Part shown: piece after piece, positions 63,375-64,000 of the stretch
Position numbering within the stretch: the first letter of the stretch is position 1
Layout: each line of letters opens with the position of its first letter
From: JAGQRJ01 sp041402045
Lineage (GTDB): Bacteria > Planctomycetota > J058
Length of the DNA stretch: 64,000 nucleotides
Assembly: GCA_041402045.1 (NCBI GenBank)
Contig: JAWKSZ010000036.1
Coordinates: forward strand, 13,004 to 77,003
Reading direction: 5' to 3'
The notes under the pieces: model-generated
What the model was told of the DNA's origin: nothing
Seen by the model: only the letters and a program-made list of their open reading frames with translations
The model's database searches: none
Made by a program: the position numbers and the translations under genes

Positions 63375-63459
63375 GCGTTGGTTTGCAGCGCGAGGTTCCC
63401 CGCCGGGTCGGAGATGGTAGGTTCCCCGGCCAACACCCGGAAACACCCAGGAGACCCTC

Positions 63460-63915
63460 GTGGAAAAGACCCTGATCCTGCTCAAGCCCGACTCCGTCAA
63501 GCGCCGCCTGATCGGCCAGATCCTGACCCGCTTCGAGAACAAGGGCCTGCGCATCGCCGGCATGAAGCTCATGCACATGGACGAGGCCCTCGCCGCCAAG
63601 CACTACGAGGCCCACAAGGAGCGCCCCTTCTACCCCGGGCTGGTCAAGTTCATGACCTCCTCGCCCCTGGTGGCGCTGGCCCTCGAGGGTCCCAACGCGA
63701 TCGAGGTCTCGCGCAAGCTCATGGGCGCGACCTTCGGCTTCAAGGCCGACCCGGGCACGATCCGCGGCGACTTCGGGATCTCGAACCAGTACAACCTGGT
63801 GCACGGCTCGGACAGCCCCGAGGCCGCCGAGCGCGAGCTGGGCCTGTTCTTCCCCAACGGCGACGGGATCCTCGCCTGGAAGACCGCCGACGCCGACCTC
63901 CACCTCTGCGATTAG
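63460..63915 (+). CDS. ndk: Nucleoside diphosphate kinase
   Basis: 151-aa enzyme transferring gamma-phosphate between nucleoside tri- and diphosphates. Signature residues: KTLILLKPDSVKRRLIG at the N-terminus, HYEAHKERPFYPGLVKFM, GATFGFKADPGTIRGDFG and the active-site His in NLVHGSDSPEAAERE. The usual NVIHGSDS is present with conservative changes. GTG start at 63460 with CAGGAG upstream. Followed after 11 nt by the dispersed structured repeat. Confidence 0.96.
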   Translation: MEKTLILLKPDSVKRRLIGQILTRFENKGLRIAGMKLMHMDEALAAKHYEAHKERPFYPGLVKFMTSSPLVALALEGPNAIEVSRKLMGATFGFKADPGTIRGDFGISNQYNLVHGSDSPEAAERELGLFFPNGDGILAWKTADADLHLCD

Positions 63916-63926
63916 TGAGCCTCTTG

Positions 63927-64000
63927 TTTCATGGGGGGTCTGTCCCAGACCCCCTCGCCCACGGGGCAAAGCCCCTCGGGCTCACCCCCAACGGGCTCCC
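63927..64000 (+). repeat. Dispersed structured intergenic repeat, copy 2 (truncated by window edge)
   Basis: Matches the element at 12541-12614: the first 31 bases are identical and the remainder differs mainly in small stretches. It lies 11 nt after the ndk stop. The same 9-bp hairpin (positions 63934-63942 and 63946-63954) and GGGGC-AAA-GCCCC are kept. It may extend beyond the window into a minisatellite as at copy 1. Confidence 0.8.

Overview
This 64 kb window is very GC-rich, coding-dense bacterial chromosome with many GTG starts and many overlapping stop/start junctions. The gene content points to a planctomycete-like (Planctomycetota) or, less likely, myxobacterial organism: several Hanks-type Ser/Thr kinases with a single membrane segment, very long TPR proteins, an FG-GAP/ASPIC-UnbV exported protein, prokaryotic RING-like zinc ligands, a Lys/Ala-rich histone-H1-like protein, a sigma-54 activator and a Ni superoxide dismutase. 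No rRNA or phylogenetic marker was available to settle this. The few recognisable promoters are sigma-70-like (TTGACA-N17-TAnnnT).

Layout. 1-5.5 kb (minus): dipeptide/oligopeptide ABC permease (cut by the window edge) and its binding lipoprotein, a 118-aa internally duplicated protein, a membrane Ser/Thr kinase and an H1-like protein. 5.8-9.0 kb: YjbQ-type protein, AlkA-like glycosylase, small unknown, NiSOD (sodN) with its maturation protease (sodX), CBS-pair protein, histidine-kinase remnant and tRNA-Lys. 9.1-14.3 kb: phosphoesterase, an 877-aa TPR protein, a repeat-rich intergenic region and a triple-STAS protein. 14.3-19.3 kb (minus): Ser/Thr kinase, NtrC-type regulator with a degenerate receiver, and a kinase broken by an internal deletion. 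19.4-30 kb: Na/Pi cotransporter-like protein, AidB-like acyl-CoA dehydrogenase, RING-like membrane protein, P-loop kinase, lipoprotein, a repeat island, tandem phosphoesterases and an operon of ABC permease, ATPase and MBL hydrolase.

30-36.3 kb holds two adjacent giant single-pass TPR membrane proteins, each with an array of short repeated motifs on its N-terminal side. 36.6-37.3 kb has divergent genes for zinc-independent-type ribosomal proteins L31 and L33. 37.3-41.8 kb has a methyltransferase and a biotin-dependent carboxylase pair (carboxyltransferase-BCCP fusion and biotin carboxylase) riddled with frameshifts over about 2 kb. 41.9-45.1 kb: large exported protein, LysM protein, 75-aa orphan, REP-like repeats. 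45.1-48.4 kb is the most unusual locus: an Hsp70-like protein with about 15 LPG repeats between its ATPase and beta substrate domains and no alpha lid, overlapping a J-like protein without a visible HPD motif that ends in a LIM-like zinc domain. thrS follows.

50.6-64 kb: FG-GAP protein, PQQ-like exported protein, acyl-CoA desaturase, OmpR-type response regulator and histidine kinase, a frameshifted lipoprotein hydrolase, a catalytically dead M3-like peptidase homologue, a small lipoprotein, miaA, two unknown proteins and ndk. The window ends inside a dispersed repeat that also lies at 12.54 kb. Envelope signalling (kinases, TPR proteins, two-component system, sigma-54 activator) is the dominant theme.
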